From the NCBI RefSeq assembly GCF_030547005.1, contig NZ_JAUOPN010000006.1:1-64000 (forward strand): 64,000 nt of DNA, in the 5' to 3' direction. This DNA comes from Maribacter sp. 1_MG-2023 (lineage in GTDB: Bacteria; Bacteroidota; Bacteroidia; Flavobacteriales; Flavobacteriaceae). The first letter of the stretch is position 1, and each line of letters begins with the position of its first letter. Shown piece by piece: positions 54,539 through 64,000 of this stretch. Made by a program: the position numbers and the translations under genes. Below the pieces are notes generated by a model, which made no database searches, was not told where the DNA came from, and worked only from the letters and a program-made list of their open reading frames with translations.

Positions 54539-54548
54539 ATTACTTGTA

Positions 54549-54562
54549 TTTCATCGATGAAA
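54549..54562. repeat. 14-bp perfect palindrome
   Basis: TTTCATCGATGAAA, in the gap before the gene at 54622. It could be an operator or chance; no T-run follows. Confidence 0.4.
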
Positions 54563-54621
54563 CACTATACTAATTGAGAAATTTGGACGTTCTTATTTCA
54601 TAATTAATAACTAATTAAAAA

Positions 54622-55140
54622 ATGAACTCCGACCAAATTTTTCAACTTTTCGCTTATTTAATACCTTCAGTAGTTACTGGTGCCATAGCTTTCTATTTCT
54701 TTAGAATGCACACTAATAATGAAGAAGGAAGAAGACGTTTTCTTTTACATAAAGATTCTCAAAAAGATACGCTGCCAGTTCGCTTACAAGCTTACGAAAG
54801 AATGGCTTTATTTTTAGAACGTATTGCAATACCAAGCTTAGTTGTGCGTGTGGCACCACAAAGCGATGACAAAAATGCATACGAGAATTTATTGGTTAAA
54901 AGTATAGAAACTGAATTTGACCATAACCTTTCTCAGCAAATTTATCTGACCGATGAATGTTGGAATATTATTAAAGCAGCAAAAAGTGCAACGATTCAAA
55001 TGATCAGAAAAGCAGCAATGAGCAACACAGAAACTGCAGATAAATTGAGAGAAGATATCTTAAATGAAACAATGGACAAAACTTCACCATCGGCAACTGC
55101 CCTAACTTTTGTAAAAAGGGAAATTGGCGATTTATGGTAG
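54622..55140 (+). CDS. Membrane-anchored protein, DUF7935-like
   Basis: 172 residues. One N-terminal membrane helix (about 7-25, FAYLIPSVVTGAIAFYFF), then a positively charged stretch (EEGRRRFLLHKDSQKD) and an all-helical cytoplasmic domain with LQAYERMALFLERIAIPSLVVR. I associate this pattern with DUF7935 proteins of Bacteroidetes but cannot check it. Function unknown. A strong terminator follows at 55163, closing the unit. Confidence 0.65.
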   Translation: MNSDQIFQLFAYLIPSVVTGAIAFYFFRMHTNNEEGRRRFLLHKDSQKDTLPVRLQAYERMALFLERIAIPSLVVRVAPQSDDKNAYENLLVKSIETEFDHNLSQQIYLTDECWNIIKAAKSATIQMIRKAAMSNTETADKLREDILNETMDKTSPSATALTFVKREIGDLW

Positions 55141-55162
55141 AAATTAAAATTATACTGAAATA

Positions 55163-55195
55163 AAAAAATGCTTTCCAGATGGAAAGCATTTTTTG
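55163..55195. terminator. Strong terminator between convergent genes
   Basis: AAAAAATGCTTTCC (55163-55176) pairs perfectly with GGAAAGCATTTTTT (55181-55194) around AGAT, with A-run and T-run at the two ends. It can serve the DUF7935-like gene and the patatin gene. Confidence 0.9.
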
Positions 55196-55234
55196 TTTAT
55201 AGCTATTACGTTAAAGCCTATTTCTCAAAGAACA

Positions 55235-56149
55235 CTATTCATGCTCGTTGGGTTCTATTGGGTTTGTTTCTTCATTCTTATTTTTAGCATACAGATAACC
55301 TCTTTTCCACCATAAGGTCATTTTTGCCTTATCGAATATTAAAGAATTGGTTGTTAATATGGTAGGCGTATAAAAAAGATTGATAATGGCATTCTTTTGA
55401 TTAGCAACCAACTTACCTATTCTAATGTTTTGGTTTTCAATTCTATCTAAGATAAAACTCATCATAGTAGTAATCAACTCGAACGGATTACGAGATGCCA
55501 CCCTATTCATATAATTGACTTCAGTATGTAAAACAACAACATCTACTTCTGTTGCCCCCCTTTTAATTGCTTCTTCTATAGGCACAATACTACCTAAACC
55601 ACCATCGGCATACTCACAGTAATTTTTACGAACCAAGCTCATAAACGGCGTGTAGTTGGCTGAAATCCAGATCCAATCGCAATAATCTTCGTAGGTACAA
55701 TCTTTAATAGATTTGTACTCAACTTGATTTAATGATAAATTAGAGACTGTTATAATAACATCAGAATTACCATTTTTCAAAGTTTCAAACTCCTCTATAG
55801 TTAGACTGTTTTCAATTAGCTTACGCAAGTTTTCGCTTTCACCAAAAGTCTTTTTTCCTGTCATGAAGTTTCTAAAAACATTCCAATGATTTATGGAAAT
55901 CTCTTCGTTACCACGTATATTCTTAACCAAAAACGGACAGTTATTAAAAATGCTCTTCTGATTTACATTAGAATATATTTCTTTGATTTTATCTAATTTA
56001 CCCAGTGCTAAATGAGAAATTAGAAGACTTCCGGTAGAAGTACCCACAAAAATATCATACTTTCTTCCTTCTTCTTGTATTAGGTATTGGGCAACGCCAC
56101 CTGCAAAGGCTCCTTTACTACCACCACCAGAAATAACCAATGCTTTCAT
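55235..56149 (-). CDS. Patatin-like phospholipase
   Basis: 304 residues. Oxyanion loop ISGGGSKGAFAGG (about 6-18), nucleophile elbow GTSTGS (serine about 38) and the DGG motif in YADGGLGSIVP (aspartate about 187) give the Ser-Asp dyad of patatins. No signal peptide. It hydrolyses acyl groups from lipids; the substrate is not known. Its stop-to-start neighbour upstream is the M1 aminopeptidase gene, only 2 bp away, so the two are one operon. Confidence 0.9.
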   Translation of the reverse strand: MKALVISGGGSKGAFAGGVAQYLIQEEGRKYDIFVGTSTGSLLISHLALGKLDKIKEIYSNVNQKSIFNNCPFLVKNIRGNEEISINHWNVFRNFMTGKKTFGESENLRKLIENSLTIEEFETLKNGNSDVIITVSNLSLNQVEYKSIKDCTYEDYCDWIWISANYTPFMSLVRKNYCEYADGGLGSIVPIEEAIKRGATEVDVVVLHTEVNYMNRVASRNPFELITTMMSFILDRIENQNIRIGKLVANQKNAIINLFYTPTILTTNSLIFDKAKMTLWWKRGYLYAKNKNEETNPIEPNEHE

Positions 56150-56151
56150 TA

Positions 56152-58221
56152 TTACTCTAATTTCGTTTTAAGATAACGCAAATCTGATGAATTTAGTTGA
56201 TTTGCTACCTTTTCAATTTCTTTTTTCTGTTCTTCATCAATCCATAAGGCATCAAATAACTGTCTCGCATAGTTTCTAAACTGCCAAGAATGATGATTGG
56301 TTGCCTTTATCAAATTAATATAGGCATCGCCATTTAAGGCTTTAATTTCAAATAAATACTGAAACGCTGTTTGTCGAACTTCTGGATTATAAATAGCGCT
56401 CGTATAACCAACAAGCTCTCGATGATAATAAACACTTTCTGTAGGATTAAAATCGGGTGTAAACAATGCCAATGTTAGCCATAACAGTCGTACATTCTTA
56501 TTTGGCAACCCAATAATATCTTTCGTCTTTTCTAAGAAAACACTTCTATCATAATCAAAACTGGACCATAGATTATAAAGCATTAATTCATTGGTAATAT
56601 AACTATCATCTAATAACAACGGCTCTGAATACTCTTTTAAACCCTCTGGAATCTTGCTCATTTTCTGAGCTGCATATTGTCGTATTCTAATATCTTCACT
56701 AGCAATTAAAGGCAAAAGCTCTAATTCAGGAAAATCACCTTTTTGTTGAAGTAATTCTAACTTTAATTCAGTTGCTAAATCTTTGTCCTTAATAATGTCA
56801 GAATAAGTAAAGTTCTTCTCACCTTCTTCTTTTAAATCATAATACATTCTTAATGATGCACTATTTTTCATTAAATAATCCTTGGCATCATCCATTGGAA
56901 ATACGTCTCCTTCTAACCAAATAGTTTTAAAATTACTTAAATCGTGATTACCAGCCTCCTCCATTTCAGTAATAAAATCAGCAACAGTCACATTTTGGAA
57001 CTTATACGTATTTAGATATGTTTGAATTCCCGTTTTAAAATTTTCTTCACCTATTTCATCTTTAAGTATAGCCAATGCCCAAGCTCCTTTTTCATAGAAA
57101 GTAAGACTACTAGCTTTCGGGTTCAATAAACTCTCCCCTTCTCCCTTTTCAGATATCTCATTTAATATTGTAGCTGTATCAAACAATTTCCAATAAAAAT
57201 AGTCGTCTCCAAAAATCTCCTTCTCAGCCAAATAAGCATAGTAAGTAGCAGAACCTTCATGTAACCAATGATGCTCGCTGTTCTTTTCGGTAACCAAATT
57301 ACCAAACCATTGATGCGCCATTTCATGAGCATTAATGTTCACATAATTTCTATCAATAAACGAAGTGGAATCAATAACATAAGCATCAGAGAAAAAAGTA
57401 GCGCTTGTATTTTCCATACCGGCATATAAAAAATCATGTACAGGAACCTGCTTATAATCTTGCCAAGGATACCCCACGCCAATTTCATTTTCTAAAAAAT
57501 CAAATATCCTTTTTGTATATCTATAAGTAGGTTCCACTTTTAGACTATCATTAGGGTAATAGTAATTTTCAATTGTTACTCCGCTATCAGATTTCAAAAC
57601 TTGCTTATTGTAATTGCCCATAGCGAACGCCAACAAATAACTACTCATTGGTTTTTTCATATCAAATAACCAAATAGCATCTTCCTCATCATTATCAGTT
57701 TTTAAAAGTAGGTTACCATTCGCAATTACTTGATATTTTTTATCGGCTTCAATTGTAAAATCAAATTCTACCTTTTCTTCCATATCATCAAAACTAGGGA
57801 GCCAATGGCTGGTGTATTTTCCTTGCCCTTGCGTCCATATTTGTTCATTGCCTTCCACATCATCATCCCAACCAATGAAATAGACCGTTTGTTTGGGTTT
57901 CGCCACATATTCAAGAAACAGTTTATGCGATTCTCCCTTTTTGAATTTATGTTTAATGGAAATTGTCTTTTCTGTAGCAGTAAAAACTATCTTTTTCCCA
58001 TCAAGTTCTACTTTTGAAAAATCCATATTCTTTGCATCAAAAAATACGGAATCAACATTTTGTAACACATTAAAACGATAGATCACTCCACCTTTTATCT
58101 TTTTCTCTTTAGGTAATGGACCTAAGTAAACCTTCCCTTTTATAAAATCTACTTTATCTTGATGTTGACCATAAGAACTGAAATAAAAACAAAGAATAAA
58201 GGCTAGAACTATTTTTTTCAT
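56152..58221 (-). CDS. Exported M1-family aminopeptidase
   Basis: 689 residues with a signal peptide to about residue 18 (FSSYGQ). The M1 fold is complete: N-terminal beta domain, GAMEN-like AGMENTSA, zinc motif HEMAHQWFGN and the third ligand in HHWLHEGSATYYAYL, followed by a helical C-terminal domain. It cuts N-terminal residues from peptides in the periplasm. It is the active counterpart to the HExxH-less protein encoded at 38108. It is the first gene of a two-gene operon with the patatin. Confidence 0.93.
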   Translation of the reverse strand: MKKIVLAFILCFYFSSYGQHQDKVDFIKGKVYLGPLPKEKKIKGGVIYRFNVLQNVDSVFFDAKNMDFSKVELDGKKIVFTATEKTISIKHKFKKGESHKLFLEYVAKPKQTVYFIGWDDDVEGNEQIWTQGQGKYTSHWLPSFDDMEEKVEFDFTIEADKKYQVIANGNLLLKTDNDEEDAIWLFDMKKPMSSYLLAFAMGNYNKQVLKSDSGVTIENYYYPNDSLKVEPTYRYTKRIFDFLENEIGVGYPWQDYKQVPVHDFLYAGMENTSATFFSDAYVIDSTSFIDRNYVNINAHEMAHQWFGNLVTEKNSEHHWLHEGSATYYAYLAEKEIFGDDYFYWKLFDTATILNEISEKGEGESLLNPKASSLTFYEKGAWALAILKDEIGEENFKTGIQTYLNTYKFQNVTVADFITEMEEAGNHDLSNFKTIWLEGDVFPMDDAKDYLMKNSASLRMYYDLKEEGEKNFTYSDIIKDKDLATELKLELLQQKGDFPELELLPLIASEDIRIRQYAAQKMSKIPEGLKEYSEPLLLDDSYITNELMLYNLWSSFDYDRSVFLEKTKDIIGLPNKNVRLLWLTLALFTPDFNPTESVYYHRELVGYTSAIYNPEVRQTAFQYLFEIKALNGDAYINLIKATNHHSWQFRNYARQLFDALWIDEEQKKEIEKVANQLNSSDLRYLKTKLE

Positions 58222-58299
58222 ACAAATTAATAAGCTAGTAGAAACTCAAATTTAATACTTTAGTTTGTCGCAATTCTACCTAAAGACTATTTTAGTGCC

Positions 58300-60405
58300 A
58301 TGAACGCAAACTTCTTGCAAACCCCTGTTGTATACCTAAAAGGTGTTGGTCCAAATAGGGCTGAAACCTTAAAGTCTGAATTGGGGATTGAAACCTGTCA
58401 AGATTTGCTGAATCTTTTCCCAAATCGATATATCGATAAAACCCAATATTATAAAATAAGTCAGCTACAACGTAGCAGTGCCGATGTTCAAATTATTGGT
58501 AAAGTAGTTCACTTAAAAACAGTTGAGCAAAAGAAAGGTTCGCGCTTAGTAGCCCGTTTTAAAGATGATACCGGCGAAATAGAATTGGTTTGGTTTAGGG
58601 GACAAAAATGGTTGCGAGAAAATCTTAAGCTGAATATACCTTATGTCATCTTCGGAAAATGTAATTGGTACAATGGCACGTTTTCAATGTCACACCCAGA
58701 AATGGAACCTTTGTCTGCGCATGAACAAGGCACAAAAGTGTATATGCAACCCGTATATCCATCAACCGAAAAACTAAGTAATAAAGGTGTGACAAATAAG
58801 GTAATCAGTAAGATGTTGCAACAACTTTTTATAAAGATGAACGGCAAATTTTCTGAAAGCCTATCGGATAAATTGCTGTATGATTTAAAGTTGCTACCAA
58901 AACCGGCAGCATTATTCAATATACATTTCCCAAAAAGTCAAGAGTTGTTAGCGAAGGCGCAATTCCGCTTAAAGTTTGAAGAGTTATTTTATATTCAACT
59001 ACAGCTGATAGGTAAAAATGTATCTCGAAAGAAAAAGATTAAGGGCTTCCCTTTCAATGAAGTGGGTGAATATTTTAAAGATTTTTACTCTAATAAATTA
59101 CCTTTTGAACTTACCGGAGCACAGAAGCGAGTAATTAAAGAAATTCGTGCAGACCTTGGTAGTAATGCTCAAATGAACCGTTTACTACAGGGTGATGTAG
59201 GTTCGGGTAAAACCATCGTTGCCGTAATGACAATGCTTTTGGCAATTGATAACGGATTTCAAGCTTGCCTTATGGCACCCACAGAAATTCTAGCTAATCA
59301 GCATTATCAAGGTATTTCCGAATTGCTAGAAGGAACGGAGATTAACTGCGCATTATTAACAGGCTCTGTTAAAAAATCTGCACGTAAACCAATCCACGAA
59401 CAACTTGAAAATGGAGAGTTGAATATTCTAATAGGTACTCATGCCCTTTTAGAAGATAAAGTAAAATACAAAAATTTAGGCATTGCCATCATTGATGAGC
59501 AACATAGATTCGGGGTTGCCCAACGTTCTAAGCTTTGGCATAAAAATGAGTTTCCGCCACACATATTGGTAATGACGGCAACGCCAATACCTAGAACATT
59601 GGCAATGAGTTTATATGGTGATTTAGATATCTCTGTCATAGATGAATTACCACCCGGGCGTAAACCTATAAAAACAGTACACCGTTATGATGCCAATAGA
59701 TTAAAGGTTTTTCGTTTTATACGAGATGAAATTGAAAAAGGCAGACAGATATATGTGGTTTACCCATTAATTCAAGAGTCTGAAGCTATGGATTATAAGG
59801 ATTTAATGGATGGTTATGAGAGTATAGCCCGCGATTTTCCACAACCGAAATATCAGATTTCTATTGTTCACGGACAAATGAAACCAGCGGACAAGGAGTT
59901 TGAAATGAACCGTTTTGTACAGGGCGAAACTCAAATTATGGTTGCAACCACCGTTATTGAAGTTGGGGTTAACGTACCTAATGCTTCAGTAATGATTATT
60001 GAAAGTGCGGAACGTTTTGGTCTTTCGCAATTACATCAGTTACGTGGTCGTGTTGGGCGTGGTGCCGATCAAAGCTTTTGTATTCTGATGACGAGTCATA
60101 AATTATCTAGCGAAGCTAAGACTAGACTAGAAACCATGGTAGCCACCAATGACGGATTTGAAATTGCAGAGGTTGATCTAAAACTACGAGGTCCCGGCGA
60201 TATTATGGGAACCCAACAAAGCGGACTATTAAATCTAAAAATAGCCGATATCGTTAAGGATAACGATATCTTAAAATCTGCTCGTTACCACGCCTTGCAA
60301 CTACTAAAAGAAGACCCATCTTTAAGTAAATCAGAGAATCTAATTATTAGACATATGTACGCCCAGTTGGTGAAGCATAAAAATATCTGGACATATATTA
60401 GTTAA
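58300..60405 (+). CDS. recG: RecG, branch-migration DNA helicase
   Basis: 701 residues, full length. N-terminal wedge/OB region (LKGVGPNRAETLKSELG, RFKDDTGEIELVWF) and superfamily 2 helicase motifs: GDVGSGKTIVAVM (Walker A), MAPTEILANQHY (Ia), ALLTGS, IIDEQHRFGVAQR (Walker B), MTATPIPRTLAM (III), VYPLIQESE (IV), VATTVIEVGVNVPNAS (V) and QLRGRVGRGADQS (VI). It remodels stalled forks and Holliday junctions. Divergent from the M1 aminopeptidase gene by 78 bp. Confidence 0.96.
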   Translation: MNANFLQTPVVYLKGVGPNRAETLKSELGIETCQDLLNLFPNRYIDKTQYYKISQLQRSSADVQIIGKVVHLKTVEQKKGSRLVARFKDDTGEIELVWFRGQKWLRENLKLNIPYVIFGKCNWYNGTFSMSHPEMEPLSAHEQGTKVYMQPVYPSTEKLSNKGVTNKVISKMLQQLFIKMNGKFSESLSDKLLYDLKLLPKPAALFNIHFPKSQELLAKAQFRLKFEELFYIQLQLIGKNVSRKKKIKGFPFNEVGEYFKDFYSNKLPFELTGAQKRVIKEIRADLGSNAQMNRLLQGDVGSGKTIVAVMTMLLAIDNGFQACLMAPTEILANQHYQGISELLEGTEINCALLTGSVKKSARKPIHEQLENGELNILIGTHALLEDKVKYKNLGIAIIDEQHRFGVAQRSKLWHKNEFPPHILVMTATPIPRTLAMSLYGDLDISVIDELPPGRKPIKTVHRYDANRLKVFRFIRDEIEKGRQIYVVYPLIQESEAMDYKDLMDGYESIARDFPQPKYQISIVHGQMKPADKEFEMNRFVQGETQIMVATTVIEVGVNVPNASVMIIESAERFGLSQLHQLRGRVGRGADQSFCILMTSHKLSSEAKTRLETMVATNDGFEIAEVDLKLRGPGDIMGTQQSGLLNLKIADIVKDNDILKSARYHALQLLKEDPSLSKSENLIIRHMYAQLVKHKNIWTYIS

Positions 60406-60473
60406 CAACAGTTTCATTAAAACAAACCCAATCGTTTGTTTCATAAAAGCTTAAAAAGAGACAATCATTTAGA

Positions 60474-60911
60474 CTAATTATTAATTCGTGTGCGAAGTTC
60501 ATAAATTGAAACAACAAACAATATAGAAGCTATTGTTATGAGCAATGAAGTAAATTTCCATAGATACTTGTTATCTATATAAACATTTTTTGGCTCATCA
60601 ATATCATATTTCAAAAGCACACTTTCACCTATTTCATATGGTTTAAAATCTTGATAATTACCATTATTTAAGGTAAACTTAAAATTATCTTTTGTAACAA
60701 AAGAAAATGAAGGTGAGTATACTAGCTTTTTACTGCCAAATATTGCTTGTGAACTTTTTGTTTTTGAAAGATATTCAGTAATCACACCTTCTGTCTGAAT
60801 TCCAGAATTTTCAACTTTTAACTTTCTATAAATTTGAGACCCTCCAAATATTAATAAAATCAAGCTACAAACTAGCATGATATAAACGAACAAAATACTA
60901 TGATTTTTCAT
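60474..60911 (-). CDS. DUF3592-like membrane protein
   Basis: 145 residues with helices at both ends (about 7-27 and 117-137) and a soluble beta-rich middle of about 85 residues: GIQTEGVITEYLSK, YSPSFSFVTKDN, YEIGESVLLKYDIDEPKNVYID. The order helix, beta domain, helix and the VxVxYxPxxP-like end of the beta domain are those of DUF3592. Function unknown. It is isolated, convergent with recG and divergent from leuC. Confidence 0.8.
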   Translation of the reverse strand: MKNHSILFVYIMLVCSLILLIFGGSQIYRKLKVENSGIQTEGVITEYLSKTKSSQAIFGSKKLVYSPSFSFVTKDNFKFTLNNGNYQDFKPYEIGESVLLKYDIDEPKNVYIDNKYLWKFTSLLITIASILFVVSIYELRTRINN

Positions 60912-61054
60912 TATAATTATTAATGATATAAATTATTAAATTCACTTTGTTCAAAACGAAATAAAACCCTGAATATTTTAAAACTAACAGATAATTACAT
61001 TTTGAACATCGTAATTTACAAGTGTGTTAATTTCTAAGAAACCCTTGTTTTTAA

Positions 61055-61062
61055 TAGATTTG
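61055..61062 (+). promoter_or_regulatory. -7 element TAGATTTG before leuC
   Basis: Perfect TAnnTTTG, 21 bp before the leuC start at 61084, giving a short leader of about 18 nt. No attenuator or leader peptide is seen. Confidence 0.6.
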
Positions 61063-61083
61063 TGAACTTAGATTAGAAAGAAT

Positions 61084-62496
61084 ATGAGCGCAACAAAAAC
61101 ATTATTTGACAAAGTGTGGGATTCCCACGTAGTACATAAAATACAAGATGGTCCTGATGTACTGTTCATTGACAGACACATGGTTCATGAAGTAACAAGC
61201 CCTGTTGCTTTTCTAGGTATTAAGAATAGAAATATTCCTGTTATGCATCCTGAGAAAACATTTGCAACAGCTGACCATAACACTCCAACTATTAACCAAC
61301 ATTTACCGGTTGCAGATCCACTTTCTGCAAACCAGTTAAGAATGTTAGAAGAAAATGCTAATGAATATGGTATTTCTTATTGGGGATTAGGTCATGCAAA
61401 GAATGGTATTGTACACGTTGTAGGTCCTGAATATGGTATTACCCAACCAGGTGCTACTATTGTTTGTGGAGATTCACATACTTCTACACACGGTGCTTTT
61501 GGTGCAATTGCTTTTGGTATTGGTACATCTGAAGTTGAAATGGTATTGGCTACACAATGTATTATGCAGCCTAAGCCTAAGAGAATGCGTATTAATATTA
61601 ACGGTAAAATGAGTAAAGGGGTTACACCTAAAGATGTAGCTTTATTTATCATTTCTCAATTAACGACTTCTGGTGCAACCGGGTATTTTGTAGAATATGC
61701 TGGAGAAATTTTCAGAGACATGAGTATGGAAGGTCGTATGACCGTTTGTAACTTAAGTATAGAAATGGGTGCCCGTGGAGGTATGATCGCTCCTGATGAA
61801 AAAACATTTGAATATGTAAAAGATCGCGAGTTTACTCCAAAAGGTGCAGATTGGGATAAAGCAATGGCATATTGGGAAACATTATATACCGATGAAGATG
61901 CCATTTTCGATAAAGAATTAACTTTTGATGGTTCTCTTATTGAACCTATGATTACGTACGGTACCAACCCAGGTATGGGAATGGGAATTTCAAATGATAT
62001 TCCTATGGCAAATGACGTTCAAGGTGGTGCTACTACATACCAGAAATCATTGAAGTATATGGATTTCAATGAAGGCGATAGTATGATGGGCAAGCCTATT
62101 GATTTTGTTTTCCTAGGAAGTTGTACAAATGGTCGTATAGAAGATTTTAGAGCTTTTGCCTCTATCGTAAAAGGCAGAAAAAAAGCTGACAATGTTACGG
62201 CATGGTTAGTACCTGGATCTCATAAAGTTGAGGCTGCTATTAAAGATGAAGGAATTCTTGATATTTTGACCGAATCTGGTTTTGAACTTCGTGAGCCTGG
62301 TTGTTCTGCTTGTTTGGCAATGAACGATGACAAAGTACCTGCTGGTAAATTAGCGGTAAGTACATCGAACAGAAACTTTGAAGGTAGACAAGGACCTGGT
62401 TCAAGAACTTTATTAGCTAGTCCGTTAGTTGCTGCTGCAGCTGCCGTTACCGGTAAAGTAACTGACCCAAGAGAATTAATGGTAGAACTTGTGTAA
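61084..62496 (+). CDS. leuC: LeuC, 3-isopropylmalate dehydratase large subunit
   Basis: 470 residues, normal length. Aconitase-family marks: [52 protein letters not shown] and [12 protein letters not shown]; the cysteines in SCTNG and CSACL hold the [4Fe-4S] cluster. With LeuD it converts 2- to 3-isopropylmalate in leucine synthesis. It is the first gene of the leucine operon leuC-leuD-leuA in this window. Confidence 0.97.
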   Translation: MSATKTLFDKVWDSHVVHKIQDGPDVLFIDRHMVHEVTSPVAFLGIKNRNIPVMHPEKTFATADHNTPTINQHLPVADPLSANQLRMLEENANEYGISYWGLGHAKNGIVHVVGPEYGITQPGATIVCGDSHTSTHGAFGAIAFGIGTSEVEMVLATQCIMQPKPKRMRININGKMSKGVTPKDVALFIISQLTTSGATGYFVEYAGEIFRDMSMEGRMTVCNLSIEMGARGGMIAPDEKTFEYVKDREFTPKGADWDKAMAYWETLYTDEDAIFDKELTFDGSLIEPMITYGTNPGMGMGISNDIPMANDVQGGATTYQKSLKYMDFNEGDSMMGKPIDFVFLGSCTNGRIEDFRAFASIVKGRKKADNVTAWLVPGSHKVEAAIKDEGILDILTESGFELREPGCSACLAMNDDKVPAGKLAVSTSNRNFEGRQGPGSRTLLASPLVAAAAAVTGKVTDPRELMVELV

Positions 62497-62595
62497 CAAG
62501 TTTACCTTTCGCTATTAGCCCTTGGCTTTTAGCACAATAACAATTATAATAATACAAGCTAATGGCTAACACCCATGAGCAAAAAGCTATAAAAA

Positions 62596-63192
62596 ATGGC
62601 ATACGATAAATTCGACATATTAACTTCAACTGCGGTTCCTTTACCTATAGAAAACGTAGATACAGATCAAATTATACCTGCACGATTTTTAAAGGCAACT
62701 GAGCGTGTTGGATTTGGGGACAACCTATTTAGAGATTGGCGTTACAATCAAGACAATACTTTGAAAGAAGATTTTGTTTTGAACCAAGATAAGTTCAGTG
62801 GTAAAATATTAGTAGGTGGTAAAAACTTTGGTTCGGGATCATCTCGTGAGCATGCTGCTTGGGCAGTTTATGATTACGGATTTAGATGTGTAGTTTCAAG
62901 TTTCTTCGCAGATATCTTTAGAGGTAACTGTCTTAACATCGGTGTATTACCTGTACAGGTAAGTGCCGAATTTTTACAGAAAATCTTTGATGCTACAGAA
63001 GCAGACCCAACTACAGAGTTAGAGGTTAATCTAAAAGAGCAAAAAATCACTTTACTATCAACAGGCGAAAGTGAGTCTTTTGATATTAACGGCTACAAGA
63101 AAAACAACATGCTTAACGGTTTTGATGATATCGATTATTTATTGAACATCAAAAAAGATATTGAAACATTCGCAGAGAGTACTCCGCTATAA
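62596..63192 (+). CDS. leuD: LeuD, 3-isopropylmalate dehydratase small subunit
   Basis: 198 residues, normal length. Seen: [21 protein letters not shown] at the start, [17 protein letters not shown] (substrate recognition loop) and [18 protein letters not shown]. It is the partner of LeuC and follows it after 99 bp. That gap holds words such as GCTATTAGCC and AGCTAATGGCTAAC that are roughly complementary and may form a loose hairpin between the two cistrons. Confidence 0.96.
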   Translation: MAYDKFDILTSTAVPLPIENVDTDQIIPARFLKATERVGFGDNLFRDWRYNQDNTLKEDFVLNQDKFSGKILVGGKNFGSGSSREHAAWAVYDYGFRCVVSSFFADIFRGNCLNIGVLPVQVSAEFLQKIFDATEADPTTELEVNLKEQKITLLSTGESESFDINGYKKNNMLNGFDDIDYLLNIKKDIETFAESTPL

Positions 63193-63236
63193 ACTCATAT
63201 ATCAAAACAATACAAAGCATTTACGTTAACTAACCC

Positions 63237-63267
63237 AATGCCATTTTTCAAATCGAAAAATGGCATT
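63237..63267 (+). promoter_or_regulatory. Perfect 13-bp hairpin just before the leuA-like start
   Basis: AATGCCATTTTTC (63237-63249) pairs perfectly with GAAAAATGGCATT (63255-63267) around AAATC. It ends 8 nt before the ATG at 63276 and is not followed by a real T-run. It may hold down or protect translation of the leuA-like gene, or be a weak terminator after leuD. Confidence 0.5.
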
Positions 63268-63275
63268 TAGAACAC

Positions 63276-64000
63276 ATGAAAAAAAGAAAGTTAGAAATAA
63301 TGGATACCACCCTAAGGGATGGTGAACAAACTTCAGGCGTATCCTTTTCTGCATCAGAAAAACTGACCTTGGCAAAACTACTTTTAGAAGAACTGAAAGT
63401 AGACCGAATTGAAATCGCATCTGCTCGCGTTTCTGATGGAGAGCTTGAAGCTGTTCAGAAAATTACCGAATGGGCTGGTGAAAAAGGTTATTTAGAACGT
63501 GTAGAAGTACTAACTTTTGTAGATGGAGGTATTTCATTAGATTGGATGCAGAAATCTGGAGCGATTTCTCAAAATTTACTGACCAAAGGTTCCATGAACC
63601 ATTTAAAGTATCAGTTAAAGAAAACTCCCGAGCAACATTTTTCTGAAATCGCCGAAATTTTTAAACAAGCCACAGAAAGAGGTATTATCAATAATATCTA
63701 TTTGGAGGATTGGAGTAACGGAATGCGAAATTCAAAAGAATATGTTTTTGAGTTTCTAGATTTTCTATCCACTCAAAATGTAAAAAGAATATTACTGCCA
63801 GATACATTAGGTATTTTAACGCACACCGAAACATATGCGTATTTATCTGAAATAGTACAAAAGTATCCTAGTTTACATTTCGATTTCCACGGTCATAATG
63901 ATTATGATTTGGGTGTTGCTAATATTATGGAAGCTGTAAAAGCTGGCTGCCATGGTTTACACCTTACCGTAAACGGTATGGGCGAAAGAGCTGGTAACGC
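63276..64000 (+). CDS. LeuA-family 2-isopropylmalate synthase-like protein, cut by the window end
   Basis: About 241 codons are visible with no stop to position 64000. HMGL-type TIM barrel marks: MDTTLRDGEQTSGVSF at the N terminus, KVDRIEIASARVSDGE, RILLPDTLGILT and the metal-binding HFDFHGHNDYDLGVAN, then NGMGERAGN. The family joins acetyl-CoA with a 2-oxo acid; after leuC and leuD this is most likely 2-isopropylmalate synthase, though citramalate synthase is possible. The regulatory domain would lie beyond the window. A perfect hairpin stands directly before the start. Confidence 0.9.
   Translation, partial: MKKRKLEIMDTTLRDGEQTSGVSFSASEKLTLAKLLLEELKVDRIEIASARVSDGELEAVQKITEWAGEKGYLERVEVLTFVDGGISLDWMQKSGAISQNLLTKGSMNHLKYQLKKTPEQHFSEIAEIFKQATERGIINNIYLEDWSNGMRNSKEYVFEFLDFLSTQNVKRILLPDTLGILTHTETYAYLSEIVQKYPSLHFDFHGHNDYDLGVANIMEAVKAGCHGLHLTVNGMGERAGN

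Noticed and set aside
1-64000. CRISPR arrays, rRNA, tRNA genes, prophage, replication origin
   Set aside because: No regularly spaced repeats, no rRNA or recognisable tRNA cloverleaf, no phage gene cluster and no dnaA-box cluster were seen by reading; a tRNA scan could still find one I missed.

Overview
The window looks like chromosomal DNA of a marine-type member of the family Flavobacteriaceae (Bacteroidetes). The support is low GC content, no Shine-Dalgarno sites before most genes, several promoters with the Bacteroidetes -7 element TAnnTTTG, and Bacteroidetes-typical proteins (two-domain E1 ketoacid dehydrogenase, DUF6428 in an ars operon, MoxR-free nap cluster with NrfC/NrfD-like partners). 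Genus cannot be set from the sequence alone.

Layout. 1-4.2 kb is an accessory stretch: an N-terminally truncated MscS-type channel gene, an IS1182-family element (631-2339) whose transposase has an in-frame stop, an orphan lipoprotein, a long non-coding gap and an orphan small protein. 4.2-15.3 kb is a nitrate respiration island: an outer-membrane porin, a leftward molybdenum-cofactor set (moeA, modE-like, moaE, moaA) and a rightward periplasmic nitrate reductase set (napD, napA, tetraheme NapB-like, tetraheme lipoprotein, NrfC-like ferredoxin, NrfD-like membrane protein). moaA carries four in-frame TAA codons and moaE one, so the cofactor branch is decaying while the nap branch is intact. 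15.7-19.8 kb holds a RetSat/CrtI-like oxidoreductase, a hydrolase-TPR protein and a glycogen-binding/helix-hairpin-helix fusion. 20.1-22.7 kb is an arsenic resistance operon (arsR, DUF6428, arsC, acr3) with two matching operator-like palindromes. 23-27 kb has a metallo-beta-lactamase-fold protein and a short-chain dehydrogenase cut by an IS481-family element with a 5-bp target duplication. 27.2-30.4 kb is an NCS1-like permease overlapping a mannitol-dehydrogenase-family gene.

30.4-34.4 kb is, in my view, the most interesting part: a PAS-PAS histidine kinase whose first PAS resembles FixL, a response regulator fused to a complete Crp/Fnr-type DNA-binding protein, a TerB-like protein and a universal stress protein. 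Four promoters in the window (porin, nap, terB-like, usp) share the palindrome NTGAY-N4-RTCAT placed exactly 22 nt before a TAnnTTTG-like -7 element; the nap palindrome also has a perfect -7 element at 23 nt on the opposite strand, facing moeA. I infer a local regulon for low-oxygen/nitrate respiration, with the receiver-Crp fusion as the candidate activator (a FixL/FixJ/FixK-like pathway folded into two proteins).

34.5-64 kb is mostly housekeeping: uvrA, LOG-family protein, a large M1-like barrel protein, fused E1 alpha/beta dehydrogenase, doxX, holA, glycosyltransferase, OmpA proteins, tsaC/Sua5, pcrA/uvrD helicase, M20 amidohydrolase, FMN glutamate-synthase-like protein, patatin, M1 aminopeptidase, recG, and the start of a leucine operon (leuC, leuD, leuA-like, the last running off the end). 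No rRNA, tRNA or CRISPR array was recognised.
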